Notes: generated from the letters alone by a model not told the origin. A stretch of 64,000 nt of DNA from Paracoccaceae bacterium (GCA_016124615.1 WGNF01000014.1:166932-230931), one strand, 5' to 3'; positions 8,877 through 18,462 are shown, counted from the first letter of the stretch. Numbers and translations: made by a program.

Positions 8877-9206
8877 CGGTGTCTTCGCGCGCTGTCACGC
8901 CGCTGTCGGCGCGGGCGGCAAGGTGGCGGAAAACGGTGCGCGGGGCAAGCGGGGGCCGTACCGGAACGCGGGGGACTCTGATCCCGACATGAACGCTTCA
9001 CAAAGCCAACACGAATCGTTGATGGGGATCGGGGGCGGGGCCTATCTTGCGCCGGAAGCCTTGGCACAAGGTCGTGCCGCGGCTGGAAATTCTCGACTTG
9101 AGTGGAAACGGTCCGGGGGGCAATGGCGCCACCCCGGGGGGAGCGCGCGACCGTCCGACCGCGGCAGGTGAACAGCGGCGGGGCGGCGCACAAAGCAGGG
9201 TGGAAC

Positions 9207-9575
9207 ATGAAACGAGGATATGCGCTGGTTGCCGCGTGCTGGATTGGCCTGATGGCCAGTCTGCCGGCCCAGGCCAACGAGCTTGACTTCACGTTGAACA
9301 ACGCGACCGGCTACGACATCCAGGCCGTCTACGTCGATCCGACCAGCAGCGACACCTGGACCGATGACGTCATGGGCCCGGACATTCTGGCCGACGGAAG
9401 CGGGGTCAACATCCACTTCACCGGCGATGCCGACAGCTGCAAATGGGATCTGAAGGTGGAATGGACCGGGGACTACGACCCGTCGGTCTGGACCGGCCTG
9501 AACCTGTGCAACATTTCCGAGGTTACGCTGAAATACAACCGCGACACCGATGTGACCACGGCCTACACCAAGTGA
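9207..9575 (+). CDS. Small exported protein of unknown function
   Basis: The 122-residue product has a signal peptide (MKRGYALVAACWIGLMASLPAQA) and a mature part of about 99 residues with LNNATGYDIQAVYVDPTSSD, an acidic middle and two cysteines that could pair. Similar small periplasmic proteins are sometimes mislabelled argininosuccinate lyase in databases, but no lyase motif is present here. The ATG at 9207 fits the signal peptide; the open frame upstream of it is low-complexity. Confidence 0.7.
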   Translation: MKRGYALVAACWIGLMASLPAQANELDFTLNNATGYDIQAVYVDPTSSDTWTDDVMGPDILADGSGVNIHFTGDADSCKWDLKVEWTGDYDPSVWTGLNLCNISEVTLKYNRDTDVTTAYTK

Positions 9576-9581
9576 CGAAAG

Positions 9582-9609
9582 CGCCGCCGGAGGGGTTCCT
9601 CCGGCGGCG
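9582..9609. terminator. Bidirectional hairpin between convergent genes
   Basis: A perfect 12-bp stem (CGCCGCCGGAGG with its complement) and a GGTT loop lie between the exported-protein gene and azoR. There is no long T run on the plus strand, but TTTCG follows on the minus strand, so it probably ends both convergent transcripts with moderate efficiency. Confidence 0.7.
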
Positions 9610-9629
9610 TCATCCGGCGCCCCTGCAGC

Positions 9630-10220
9630 TTAGAGGGCCAGGGCGTTGACGGCGGCCAGCGCGCCCGGCAGGGTGGTTTCCGGCGCATAGGCGATCGCAT
9701 CGGCGGCCACGATCTCGACATCCGCGATGCCGAAGAAGTTCAGCATGTGCTTGACATAGCCCGAGGCGAAGTCGATCGCCGAGCCTTGCTTGGTGCCGTC
9801 GGAGGCCATCGCGATGATCGCCTTCTTGCCCGTCAGCAGGCCCTGCGGCCCGGCTTCGGTGTAGCGGAACGATTCCCCTTTGCGGGCCAGTTGGTCGAAC
9901 CAGCTTTTCAGCTGCGACGGGACGCCGAAGTTGTAGACCGGCAGGCCGATCACCAGAATGTCGGCGGCGCGGACTTCGTTCAGCAGCGCGTCGGAATAGG
10001 CGACGATGGCGTTCTGCGCCTCGGTGCGGGCTTCGGCGGGGGTGAAGACGGCGCCGATCCAGGCGGCGTCCACCGCGTCGATGCCGGTCGACAGGTCGCG
10101 GCTGATGAGCGAGGCGTCGGCGTGAGCGTCAAGCAGGCGGGCGATCAGGCGGTCGGTCAGCTTGCGCGAGACGGAGTTTTCGCCCTTGATCGAGGCTTCG
10201 ATGCGGAGAATGGAGGTCAT
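9630..10220 (-). CDS. azoR: FMN-dependent NADH-azoreductase
   Basis: The 196-residue flavodoxin-like protein reduces azo dyes and quinones with NADH. AzoR features are the phosphate-binding start ILRIEASIKGENSVSRKL, the FMN-contacting PVYNFGVPSQLKSWFD and ASDGTKQGSAIDFASGYVKHMLNFFGI. It is divergent from a LysR-type gene 99 bases away, a common arrangement in which the regulator controls the reductase. Confidence 0.9.
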   Translation of the reverse strand: MTSILRIEASIKGENSVSRKLTDRLIARLLDAHADASLISRDLSTGIDAVDAAWIGAVFTPAEARTEAQNAIVAYSDALLNEVRAADILVIGLPVYNFGVPSQLKSWFDQLARKGESFRYTEAGPQGLLTGKKAIIAMASDGTKQGSAIDFASGYVKHMLNFFGIADVEIVAADAIAYAPETTLPGALAAVNALAL

Positions 10221-10319
10221 GGTATGGGGTCCTTGCTGGGGCCGCCGGGTTGGCGGGGTGCCCTACACATCGTCCTTGCAGCGTCGAACGCAATCTTGAA
10301 GAATGCAGGTGTTCTGTGA

Positions 10320-11222
10320 GTGGATGCACATGTCATGCCGATTGACACCTGGGACGAAATTCGCACCGCCTTTCAGGTCGCCCGGCTGGGCACCGTTTCG
10401 GGCGCGGCCGAGGTGCTGGGGGTTCACCACGCCACGGTGATCCGGCACGTCGATGCGCTGGAAAAGCGGCTGGGGGTGCGGTTGTTTCAGCGCCACGCGC
10501 GTGGCTATACGCCGACCGAGGCGGGGCAGGATCTGTTGCGGGTGGCGCAGGCGACGGATGACCAGTTCAGCCAGTTTGCTGCGCGAATCAGGGGCTTGGG
10601 CGAAACGGTCACGGGCGAGCTGGTGGTGACATCGCTGCCCGATCTGGCGCCGCTGCTGACGCCGGTGCTGGTTGGCTTTCAGGCGCTGCATCCGGGTCTG
10701 ATCGTGCGCTACCTGACGGATATCCGGCTTTTCAAGCTGGAATACGGCGAGGCGCATGTGGCGATCCGGGCCGGCCGGGCGCTGGACGAGCCCGACAATG
10801 TGGTGCAGCCATTCCTGCAAATCTGCTATGCGCTTTACGCCGCGCGCAGCTATGTCGAGCAGTTCGGGCTGCCGGAGGACGAGGCCGCGCTGGCATCGCA
10901 CCGGTTCGTCGGGCCGGATGGCGATGGCAGCCGGGTGCCGTTCTTTCGCTGGCTGGCGCAGGTGGTGCCGCCGCAGGCCTTGACGTTCCGCACCACCGAC
11001 ATGCGCGCGATGACCGAGGCGTTGCTGAGCGGCGCGGGGATCGGGTTTCTGCCGGTCTGGGTGGCGCGTGGCAATGCCGAGCTTGTCGAGGTGCTGCCGT
11101 CGCGCAAGGAGTGGGAGGTAGAGGTCCGGCTGGTCACGCATGTCGACCTGCATCGCACCGCCAAGGTGCAAAGCTTCCTTGCCTATCTGAAGCGGGAGGC
11201 GAAATCCTGGCCGATGGCGTAA
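10320..11222 (+). CDS. LysR-family transcriptional regulator
   Basis: The N-terminal winged helix is visible in FQVARLGTVSGAAEVLGVHHATVIRHVDALEKRLGVRLF, and a periplasmic-binding-protein-like effector domain occupies about residues 90-295. The start is uncertain: GTG at 10320 (300 residues) or ATG at 10335 (MPIDTWDEI, 295 residues); neither has a strong ribosome binding site. Its position opposite azoR makes that gene the likely target. Confidence 0.85.
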   Translation: MDAHVMPIDTWDEIRTAFQVARLGTVSGAAEVLGVHHATVIRHVDALEKRLGVRLFQRHARGYTPTEAGQDLLRVAQATDDQFSQFAARIRGLGETVTGELVVTSLPDLAPLLTPVLVGFQALHPGLIVRYLTDIRLFKLEYGEAHVAIRAGRALDEPDNVVQPFLQICYALYAARSYVEQFGLPEDEAALASHRFVGPDGDGSRVPFFRWLAQVVPPQALTFRTTDMRAMTEALLSGAGIGFLPVWVARGNAELVEVLPSRKEWEVEVRLVTHVDLHRTAKVQSFLAYLKREAKSWPMA

Positions 11223-11266
11223 GTCCTGCCGCCCGCTGGTCGCCCGCTGCGCGCGGGCATCTGGCG

Positions 11267-12115
11267 ATGCTGGCCTTCTCGGCGCTGGTGGCGGGGTCGT
11301 TCGCGCTGGGCGCGATGGCGGCGAACCTGATCGCGCCCGCCGCGCTGAACGCCGCGCGGTTCGCCATCGCCGCTGTCGTGATCGGCACGGCGGCCTTGCT
11401 GACGACCGGGTTGCCGCGCCGCGCGGCGCGTGCGCCCTGGCGCTATCTGGTGCTGGGCGGGCTGTTCGCGGGCTATTTCGTGCTGATGTTCGAAGGGCTG
11501 AAGACGGCGGCCCCGGTGTCTGCCGCCGCCGTGTTCACGCTGACGCCGGTGATGGCGGCCGGGTTCGGCTGGCTGCTGCTGCGCCAGATCGCGACGCCGC
11601 GGATCGTGCTGGCGCTGGCCATCGGCGCAGCCGGGGCGCTGTGGGTGATCTTTCGCGGCGATCTGGCGGCCGCGCTCGCCTTCCACGTCGGCCGGGGCGA
11701 GGCGATCTATTTCTGGGGCTGCATGTGCCACGCGCTCTACACGCCGATGGTGCGCAAGCTGAACCGGGGCGAGCCGCCGGTGGTCTTTACCTTCGGGATG
11801 CTGGTTGCCGGGATGGTGATCCTGACGGTTTTCGGCTGGTCCGACATCCGCGCGACCGACTGGCTGCACCTGCCGCCGATCGTCTGGATCACGCTGCTTT
11901 ACGTTTCGGTCTTCGCCAGCGCGGTGACCTTCGTGCTGTTGCAGTTCGCCACGATGGTGCTGCCGTCGTCGAAGGTGATGGCCTATACCTATCTGACGCC
12001 AAGCTGGGTGATCCTGTGGCAGATCGCGCTGGGCCACGGGGTGCCGCCTGCGCTGATCGCCGTCGGGGTGGCGCTGACCGCGCTGGCGCTGGTGACCCTG
12101 TTGCGCGACGACTGA
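11267..12115 (+). CDS. EamA/DMT-family membrane transporter
   Basis: Ten hydrophobic segments in two homologous halves over 282 residues match the drug/metabolite transporter fold; the EamA repeat is seen around LVLGGLFAGYFVLMFEGLKTA and YTYLTPSWVILWQ. The first usable ATG is at 11267, which slightly trims the first helix. The frame continues upstream into the LysR gene without another standard start, so the true start may be a rare codon overlapping that gene. The substrate is unknown. Confidence 0.75.
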   Translation: MLAFSALVAGSFALGAMAANLIAPAALNAARFAIAAVVIGTAALLTTGLPRRAARAPWRYLVLGGLFAGYFVLMFEGLKTAAPVSAAAVFTLTPVMAAGFGWLLLRQIATPRIVLALAIGAAGALWVIFRGDLAAALAFHVGRGEAIYFWGCMCHALYTPMVRKLNRGEPPVVFTFGMLVAGMVILTVFGWSDIRATDWLHLPPIVWITLLYVSVFASAVTFVLLQFATMVLPSSKVMAYTYLTPSWVILWQIALGHGVPPALIAVGVALTALALVTLLRDD

Positions 12116-12181
12116 GGCGGGGTTGAACGGCGCCGTGGCCCCTCCATATATGCGAAAAGATGAATGCATCAGGAGGATGCG

Positions 12182-12628
12182 ATGGCCGAGGGCGTGAAAC
12201 TGATCTGCACCGATTGCGGGCAGGCCAACCGGGTGCCGCTGGACAAGCTGACGGCCGGGCCGAAGTGCGGCACCTGCGGCGCGAAGCTGGCCGATGGCAG
12301 GGTCGGCACGCTGGACATGGCGACGCTGACCAAGGCGGTGAAGACCGACGATCTGCCGATGCTGATCGACTTCTGGGCGCCGTGGTGTGGCCCCTGCCGC
12401 ATGATGGCGCCGGAATTCGCCAAGGCCGCCAAGACCTTGGCACCCCATGCCCGGCTGGCCAAGATCAACACCGAGGACCACCCCGAGGCCTCGCAACGCT
12501 TTGGCATCCGGGGCATTCCGCTGTTGATCCTGTTCCACAAGGGGCGCGAGGTGGCGCGCCTGCCCGGCGCCCGCCCGGCCGCCGAGATCGAGCGTTTCGT
12601 GCGCGAACACGTGGCGCTGGCGGCCTGA
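12182..12628 (+). CDS. trxC: Thioredoxin 2 (zinc-binding)
   Basis: This 148-residue thiol-disulfide reductase has an N-terminal zinc ribbon with two CxxC pairs (CTDC and CGTC) and a thioredoxin domain with the active site WCGPC, then the cis-proline [16 protein letters not shown] at 12171-12176 selects the ATG at 12182 over an upstream ATG at 12164. Thioredoxin 2 typically works under oxidative stress. It stands alone, directly before a tRNA gene. Confidence 0.92.
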   Translation: MAEGVKLICTDCGQANRVPLDKLTAGPKCGTCGAKLADGRVGTLDMATLTKAVKTDDLPMLIDFWAPWCGPCRMMAPEFAKAAKTLAPHARLAKINTEDHPEASQRFGIRGIPLLILFHKGREVARLPGARPAAEIERFVREHVALAA

Positions 12629-12687
12629 GGGATTCTGCACCCGCTCGCTTGACAAGGTGCGGGCCTTGCGCCACATAGCGCGCCTGT

Positions 12688-12763
<76 letters not shown>

Positions 12764-12885
12764 GAACCTCTCAAAACCATCACATGGCGTCAGCCGCGCA
12801 GCGGCAGTTTCCGGTTCGGGTGCCGCCTGCCTTGACATCCGGCCGTGGGGAAGGGTTCATGCCGCAGCATTGCGGAGGGCGCGGC

Positions 12886-14130
12886 ATGAGAACCGATTTC
12901 GACACCGATCTGGAAACGCGGCTGGTCCGCTACACGTCGATCGACACGCAAAGCGATGAGACCTCGACCACCGCGCCGAGCACCGCCATCCAGTATGATC
13001 TGTTGCGGTTGCTGGTCGAGGAACTGACCGCCATCGGCGCGCAGGATGTGACGCTGACCGACTATGGCGTCGTGCTGGCCACGGTGGCGGGGACGGTGGA
13101 CGGGCCGGTGATGGGGCTTCTCGCGCATGTCGATACCGCGCCGGCCTTCAATGCGACCGGCGTGAAACCGGTCGTGCATCGCGGCTACAATGGCGATGCG
13201 ATCAGCTTTCCCGACGCGCCCGATCTGAAGCTGTCGCCCGAAACCTCGCCCTACTTAGGCGGCAAGATCGGCGACGATATCATTACCGCCAGCGGCGCTA
13301 CCCTGCTGGGCGCCGATGACAAGGCCGGGGTCGCGATCATCATGACCGCGGCAGAGCATCTGTTGCGCAACCCCGACCTGCCGCACGGCCCGATCCGGAT
13401 CGCCTTCACCCCGGATGAGGAAATCGGGCGTGGCGTCGATGCGCGGCTGGCCAAGGATCTGGGCGCCGACTTCGCCTATACCTTCGACGGCGCCGGGCTG
13501 GGCGAGATCGAGTACGAAAGCTTCTCGGCCGATCAGGGCATCGTGCGGATCTCCGGGGTCTCGACCCATACCGGAACGGCGAAAGACAAGATGGTCAACG
13601 CGCTGCATCTGGCGGCCAAGATCGTGGCGACCCTGCCGCAGGCGACGATGACGCCCGAGACGACAGAGGGCCGCGACGGCTTCCTGCACGTCTACCAGAT
13701 GACCGGAAGTGCCGCCGAGGTGGAGATCAAGTTCATCCTGCGCGACTTCGAGCGCGCGGGGCTGGCCGCCAAGGGCGATCTGCTGTGTCGGGTCTGCGCG
13801 ACGGTGCAGGCGACGGAACCGCGCGCGACGATCGACTGCACGATCCGGCCGCAATACCGCAACATGCGGTATTGGCTGGAGAACGACATGACGCCGGTCG
13901 AGCTTGCCCGCGCCGCCTGCCGCGCGGTGGGGATCGAGCCGGTGTCGGTGCCGATCCGGGGTGGCACTGATGGATCACGCCTGACCGAGATGGGCGTGCC
14001 GACGCCGAACATCTTTACCGGGATGCAGGACATCCACGGCCCGCTGGAGTGGATCAGCGTGCAGGACATGGCGGTGGCGACCGGCATGTGCCTGAAGCTG
14101 GCCGAACTGGCGGCGGTGAAGACGACTTAA
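12886..14130 (+). CDS. pepT: Peptidase T (tripeptidase, M20B)
   Basis: PepT removes N-terminal residues from tripeptides in the cytoplasm using two zinc ions. The 414-residue protein shows the metal ligands in LLAHVDTAPAF, LLGADDKAGVA, FTPDEEIGRG and YTFDGAGLGE, and a late ligand histidine in DIHGPLEWISVQDM. The dimerisation region carries IRGGTDGSRLT. The ATG at 12886 follows GGAGGGCGCGGC; the longer open frame would overlap the tRNA and is discarded. Confidence 0.93.
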   Translation: MRTDFDTDLETRLVRYTSIDTQSDETSTTAPSTAIQYDLLRLLVEELTAIGAQDVTLTDYGVVLATVAGTVDGPVMGLLAHVDTAPAFNATGVKPVVHRGYNGDAISFPDAPDLKLSPETSPYLGGKIGDDIITASGATLLGADDKAGVAIIMTAAEHLLRNPDLPHGPIRIAFTPDEEIGRGVDARLAKDLGADFAYTFDGAGLGEIEYESFSADQGIVRISGVSTHTGTAKDKMVNALHLAAKIVATLPQATMTPETTEGRDGFLHVYQMTGSAAEVEIKFILRDFERAGLAAKGDLLCRVCATVQATEPRATIDCTIRPQYRNMRYWLENDMTPVELARAACRAVGIEPVSVPIRGGTDGSRLTEMGVPTPNIFTGMQDIHGPLEWISVQDMAVATGMCLKLAELAAVKTT

Positions 14131-14199
14131 GGGGGCCCTTGCGGCCGCGCAGGAAATTGGCTACCCGCGTTCCCTTGCCGTGAACGCTGGATACCCCGC

Positions 14200-15447
14200 A
14201 TGCTTGCCCGTGCGCTTGCCATAGACTTTGGTACCTCGAACTCTGCCGCGGCGATCCTCGACGGCGGGGCGCCGCGCCGTCTGCCTATCGAGCATGGCGC
14301 CGAGACGCTGCCGACGGCGGTCTTCTTTCCGGCCGATGGCGGCCCGATGCGCATCGGGCTGGCCGCCGCCGAGGCGCTGATCGCCGGGGCGGAAGGGCGC
14401 TACATGCGGGCGCTGAAAAGCGTGCTGGGCACCGCGCTTCTGCACGAGCCGCGCCGGATCGGCGGCCGCTTGCGCACGCTGGCCGAGATTGTGACCGACT
14501 TCCTGCGGGCGGTGAAGGCGCGGGCCGAGGCGGAAACCGGGCTGACGTTCCGCCGCGCGCTGTCGGGGCGGCCGGTGCATTTCCACTCCGCCGATCCGCG
14601 CCGCGATGCAAAGGCCGAGGCCGACCTGCGCGCCTGCTACCACGCCGCCGGGTTCGACGAGGTTCAGTTCATGTTCGAGCCCCAGGCCGCCGCGCTGGCC
14701 AGCCATGCGCTGGGTAAGCCGGGCGAAACCGGGCTGATCGTCGACATTGGCGGCGGCACGTCCGACTTTTCGGTCTTTCGTTCCGGTGCGGGCGGCGTCC
14801 GGATTCTGGCCAGCCACGGCATCCGGCTGGGGGGCACCGATTTCGACCATGCGGTGTCGATGGCCCATGCGATGCCCCATCTGGGGCATGGCGGCACCCT
14901 GCGGCGCACCTTTGGCGCCGGGCTGCTGCCGGTGCCAAGCGCGCTTTATGTCGAGTTGTCGACCTGGGCCAAGATCCCCTTCGTCTACAGCCCCGAGTCG
15001 CAGCGGGCGGTGGCGGATCTGATCCGGCATGCGGTAAAGCCGAAACCCCTGAAGCGGTTGGCGACGGTGCTGGAAGACCAGCTTGGCCACGAACTCGCCT
15101 TCGCGGTGGAACGCGGCAAGATTTCCGCGAACGGCGGCGATGACGCGGGCGGGATCGAGATGGGATACATCGAGCCCGGCCTGACGGCGCCGATCACCCC
15201 GGCATCCCTGAACGCCGCCCTGGCCGATTTTCGCCCCCGCCTGCACGAGGCGATGACCGAAACCCTGCGGCTTGCAGCGGTTTCTGCCGATCAGATCGGA
15301 TCTGTCATCCTTGTCGGCGGTTCCAGCCTGATGGACTTGATCGCATCCGAAGCGCGGACCCTGTGCCCGGCGGCGCAGTTCTGCCAGTCGGAAGCCTTCA
15401 CCGCCGTGGTCGACGGGCTGGCCCTCGCCACCGCCGGGGCAGGCTGA
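14200..15447 (+). CDS. YegD-like Hsp70-family ATPase
   Basis: The 415-residue protein contains the actin/Hsp70 ATPase signatures in order: phosphate 1 (AIDFGTSNSAAAI), phosphate 2 (LIVDIGGGTSDFSVF) and the adenosine motif (SVILVGGSSLMDLI). The C-terminal peptide-binding domain of DnaK is missing, as in YegD and related putative chaperones. It is a single gene, so no partner can be assigned. Its stop lies 4 bases from the stop of the convergent permease gene. Confidence 0.85.
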   Translation: MLARALAIDFGTSNSAAAILDGGAPRRLPIEHGAETLPTAVFFPADGGPMRIGLAAAEALIAGAEGRYMRALKSVLGTALLHEPRRIGGRLRTLAEIVTDFLRAVKARAEAETGLTFRRALSGRPVHFHSADPRRDAKAEADLRACYHAAGFDEVQFMFEPQAAALASHALGKPGETGLIVDIGGGTSDFSVFRSGAGGVRILASHGIRLGGTDFDHAVSMAHAMPHLGHGGTLRRTFGAGLLPVPSALYVELSTWAKIPFVYSPESQRAVADLIRHAVKPKPLKRLATVLEDQLGHELAFAVERGKISANGGDDAGGIEMGYIEPGLTAPITPASLNAALADFRPRLHEAMTETLRLAAVSADQIGSVILVGGSSLMDLIASEARTLCPAAQFCQSEAFTAVVDGLALATAGAG

Positions 15448-15451
15448 GGCG

Positions 15452-17158
15452 CTACAGCCGCCACGGGATCACGCCCGGCGGCAGACGGCGGGCGGCAAGG
15501 GTCAGCAGCGCCATCAGCGCCACCGTGACCACCACCGTCAGCATCGCCATCGCGGCGGCCAGCGTGGTGGCGCCGCCATCCTCGTAGTTGAAGATTGTCG
15601 TTCCCACCGTCTCGGTTCCCGTCGACCACAGCAGCGATGAAACCGTGACCTCGTTATATGCGGTCAGGAACACCAGGATCGCCCCCGAGACGGCGGAGGG
15701 CGCGATCAGCGGGGTCAGGATGCGGCGGAACCGCTGCCCGAAGCCCGCGCCGGACACCCGCGCGGCAGCATCAAGGCTTTCGTCGATTTGTGCCGCGGCG
15801 GCGGCAACGGGTTTCAGCGCGATCGACAGGAATGCCGTGACATAGGCAAGGAAGATGATCGCCAGCGTGTTGTAAAGCGACACATGCAGGATCGGCAGCG
15901 GGCGCAGAAAGGCGAGGATGAAGGCGATCGAGATGACGATGCCGGGCACGGCATAGGTGATCTCGCCCAGCGTCACGATGGTCGAGACCAGCGCGCGGGG
16001 CACCCCGCTGGCGCGGCGGGTCAGGAAGACCGACAACAGCATCGCCATTCCCGCCAGCACCAGCGCAGCGGCACCGGCGGCCAGTGTGCTGTTGACGAAG
16101 GCGCGCAACGTTGCCTGCTGGCGGAACAGGACTTCCGCATAGTTCGACAGCGTTGCCGTCCTGGCGGTCAGCGCCACGCCATAGGTCGGCACCAGCGAAG
16201 TTGACAGCAGCGCGGTCAGCGGCACGACCACCGTCACCAGGATGTAAAGCGCGATCGCCGCCTCGACCGCCGGGCGCATCGACCCCAGCCGCAGGGCGAT
16301 GGGTTTCTGGAACCGCCCCGGCAGCCGCGCGCCCACACGCCGCTGCAACGCCATCTGGATCAGCACCGCCGCAATGGCGACCGTGCCCAGCAGCGACGAC
16401 AGCACCGCGACATCCCCCAGCATCGAGGGGCCGAAACTTGACAGCCTGCGCCAGATCAGCACCGGCATCGTCAGGTAGCGCCCCGGAATGCCCAGCAGCG
16501 CCGGAATGCCGAAATTGCCAAGGGTCGAGACGATCGCCAGCGCATAGGCGGCGATCAGTGTCGGCGCGCTGACCGGCAGCAGGACCCGCGACAGCACCCG
16601 CCCCGGCGCCGCGCCCGATACGCGGGCTGCATCGACCAGTTCACGCGGCAGGCGGCGCAGCGCGGAAAGCACGACAAGGAACACCAGCGGCGTGTGCTGG
16701 AAGGTCAGCAGCAGGATCACCCCCTCGCGCGAATAAAGCGCGTTGGTCGTGCCGACCGGCGGCGCAAGGCCGATGGCCTTCAGGATCAGGCTGCCGGGCC
16801 CGGTCGCCTGAATCCAGGCGATGGCGGTGACATGCTGCGGGATCATCATCGGCAGGATCAGCGCAAAGATGATGGCCGCCTTGGCCCGCAGGTCGGTCAG
16901 GCCAAGCGCGAAGGCAAGCGCCGCGCCGATCAGCAGCGCGAACAGGCCCGACCATCCCGCCGTCTCGACGCTATGCCAAAGCGCGCGACGGACGGTGGCA
17001 TCCTGCAGCGCGGCGCGGATCGGGGCGAGCGTCAGATGGCCGTTCGCGCCAAGCCCGACGCGGCCCAGCAGGGCCAGCGGAAAGGCGTAGAGCGAGGCCG
17101 ACAAAAGGGTCAGCGCGCCGAGGGTTGCCCACTCGCCGCGCCGCAGTCGTCGTGCCAT
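15452..17158 (-). CDS. ABC importer permease, fused two-domain (FbpB type)
   Basis: At 568 residues with about twelve membrane segments, this is a duplicated binding-protein-dependent permease. Each half has an EAA-type loop: ELVDAARVSGAAPGRVLSRVLLP in the first and ESLDAAARVSGAGFGQRFRRILTP in the second. It follows its binding protein by 6 bases. Family members import ferric iron, phosphonates, thiamine or polyamines. No ATPase gene follows; the next gene is the convergent YegD-like gene. Confidence 0.9.
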   Translation of the reverse strand: MARRLRRGEWATLGALTLLSASLYAFPLALLGRVGLGANGHLTLAPIRAALQDATVRRALWHSVETAGWSGLFALLIGAALAFALGLTDLRAKAAIIFALILPMMIPQHVTAIAWIQATGPGSLILKAIGLAPPVGTTNALYSREGVILLLTFQHTPLVFLVVLSALRRLPRELVDAARVSGAAPGRVLSRVLLPVSAPTLIAAYALAIVSTLGNFGIPALLGIPGRYLTMPVLIWRRLSSFGPSMLGDVAVLSSLLGTVAIAAVLIQMALQRRVGARLPGRFQKPIALRLGSMRPAVEAAIALYILVTVVVPLTALLSTSLVPTYGVALTARTATLSNYAEVLFRQQATLRAFVNSTLAAGAAALVLAGMAMLLSVFLTRRASGVPRALVSTIVTLGEITYAVPGIVISIAFILAFLRPLPILHVSLYNTLAIIFLAYVTAFLSIALKPVAAAAAQIDESLDAAARVSGAGFGQRFRRILTPLIAPSAVSGAILVFLTAYNEVTVSSLLWSTGTETVGTTIFNYEDGGATTLAAAMAMLTVVVTVALMALLTLAARRLPPGVIPWRL

Positions 17159-17164
17159 TCTGGA

Positions 17165-18142
17165 TCAGCCGCCGAACATCGCCGCGAATTTCTTCAGGTT
17201 CGCGTCGTTGTCCTTCAGCGCCGCCGCCGGGTCGAACGGCATCAGCGTGATCTGGTCGCGGTTCGGAAAGCCCGCGGGCGCCGCGACGTCCGGATCGGCC
17301 GGAAGGTAGCCCATGTCGGACGCAACCTTCTGCCCGTCGGCCGACAGCAGGAAGTCGACGAACGCCTTGGCGGCGGCCACGTTCTTGGCGGTTTTCAGGA
17401 TCGCCACCGGTTCCGTCACGGCCGTCAGCCCCTCGGTCGGCGCGACGAAGGCGACCGGCGCCCCCTTGGCCTGGCCGCGAACCGGCAGGTAGTCGACGAT
17501 GAAGCCGTAAAGCTTTTCACCGCTGGCGATGGCCTTGTAGACCGCGCCATTGCCGCCCTGCGCCACGGTGCCCTGATCGGCGAGGCCCTGGTAGTACTGC
17601 CAGCCAAGATCGGGATCGGCGGTGATCGCATCCATCTGGATCGCGGCCGCGCCCGAGGTCAGCGGCGACGGCATCACGATCTTGCCCTTGGCCTCGGGCT
17701 TCAGCAGGTCCTTGTAGGACGTGGGCTTCATCGGCGCGCTGGTGTTGTACATGATCCCGGTGGTGATCATCTTGGTCGAGAAGTAGTAGCCGTCCGGGTC
17801 CATCAGGCCCTTGGCAAAGCGCGCGGTGTTCGCCTCGGGATAGGCCATCAGGCGGCCTTCCTGCTTCAGCGACTGCATCGACACCATGTCGGCGATCAGC
17901 AGAACGTCGGGCTGCGGCGCACCGGCGGTAAACTCCGCCTCCAGCTTGGCCATCACCTGGGTGGTTCCGTCGCGCGTCCACTGCACGTCGACGCCGGGGT
18001 ATTTCGCCTTGAAGGCATCAACCGTCTTTTGCGCGTCTTCGTTCGGCTGCGAGGTGTAAAGCACCAGCTTTCCGGTCACGTCAGCCTGCGCGGTGATCGC
18101 CGTCAGGGCGAGGGCCGCGGCAAGGGTTGCCAATCTGAGCAT
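17165..18142 (-). CDS. ABC importer periplasmic binding protein
   Basis: The 325-residue precursor has a signal peptide (MLRLATLAAALALTAITAQA) and a type II binding-protein fold starting GKLVLYTSQPNEDAQKTVDAF, as in ferric-iron and 2-aminoethylphosphonate binding proteins. Conserved ligand-side segments include MYNTSAPM, MPSPLTSGAAAIQMDA and GFIVDYLPVRGQAKGAP. Iron-type tyrosine pairs are not obvious, so the ligand is left open. Confidence 0.88.
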   Translation of the reverse strand: MLRLATLAAALALTAITAQADVTGKLVLYTSQPNEDAQKTVDAFKAKYPGVDVQWTRDGTTQVMAKLEAEFTAGAPQPDVLLIADMVSMQSLKQEGRLMAYPEANTARFAKGLMDPDGYYFSTKMITTGIMYNTSAPMKPTSYKDLLKPEAKGKIVMPSPLTSGAAAIQMDAITADPDLGWQYYQGLADQGTVAQGGNGAVYKAIASGEKLYGFIVDYLPVRGQAKGAPVAFVAPTEGLTAVTEPVAILKTAKNVAAAKAFVDFLLSADGQKVASDMGYLPADPDVAAPAGFPNRDQITLMPFDPAAALKDNDANLKKFAAMFGG

Positions 18143-18285
18143 GGTTCGAACTCTCCATCATGGATGCGGAATTTCGTCGGTGTCCGGGCTAGTCGCTTCG
18201 GGTGACATCCGCATGACAGTTTCCGATCGGAAGGCCGTCATCTGGCCGTCACAGTTCGCCCCCGCCCATCCGGCTTTACGCCGGC

Positions 18286-18314
18286 TTGACGCACTGAGCC
18301 GTGAATTCGAATAG
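18286..18314 (+). promoter_or_regulatory. Predicted sigma-70-type promoter of the kdp operon
   Basis: TTGACG (18286-18291) and GAATAG (18309-18314) are separated by 17 bases and lie 57 bases before the first small ORF of the kdp locus. A short inverted repeat (CCGGC-TTTAC-GCCGG, 18270-18284) overlaps its upstream side and could be a regulator site. In family terms, KdpE would be the activator. Confidence 0.5.
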
Positions 18315-18371
18315 AGCCCTTATGGCCCCGGCAGGCATCTTTCCGGCGAAACGAAATCCCGGAGACCTGCC

Positions 18372-18455
18372 TTGACAGACCTCATCCTGCTTTCCCTCGG
18401 CCTCATCGGCTTCGCCCTCTGCGTGGCGTCCGTCGCGCTGCTTGACCGGTTGTGA
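18372..18455 (+). CDS. Tiny membrane protein at head of kdp operon
   Basis: A TTG-started frame of 27 residues (MTDLILLSLGLIGFALCVAS, then VALLDRL) forms one hydrophobic helix ending in the polar DRL. A GGAG sequence lies 8 bases upstream of the TTG. It precedes kdpF by 7 bases and is likely co-translated with it. Similar short ORFs ending in CDRL or DRL occur before kdpF in other proteobacteria, to my recollection. The function is unknown, and coding status rests on position, ribosome binding site and hydrophobicity only. Confidence 0.6.
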   Translation: MTDLILLSLGLIGFALCVASVALLDRL

Positions 18456-18462
18456 GGCGAAA

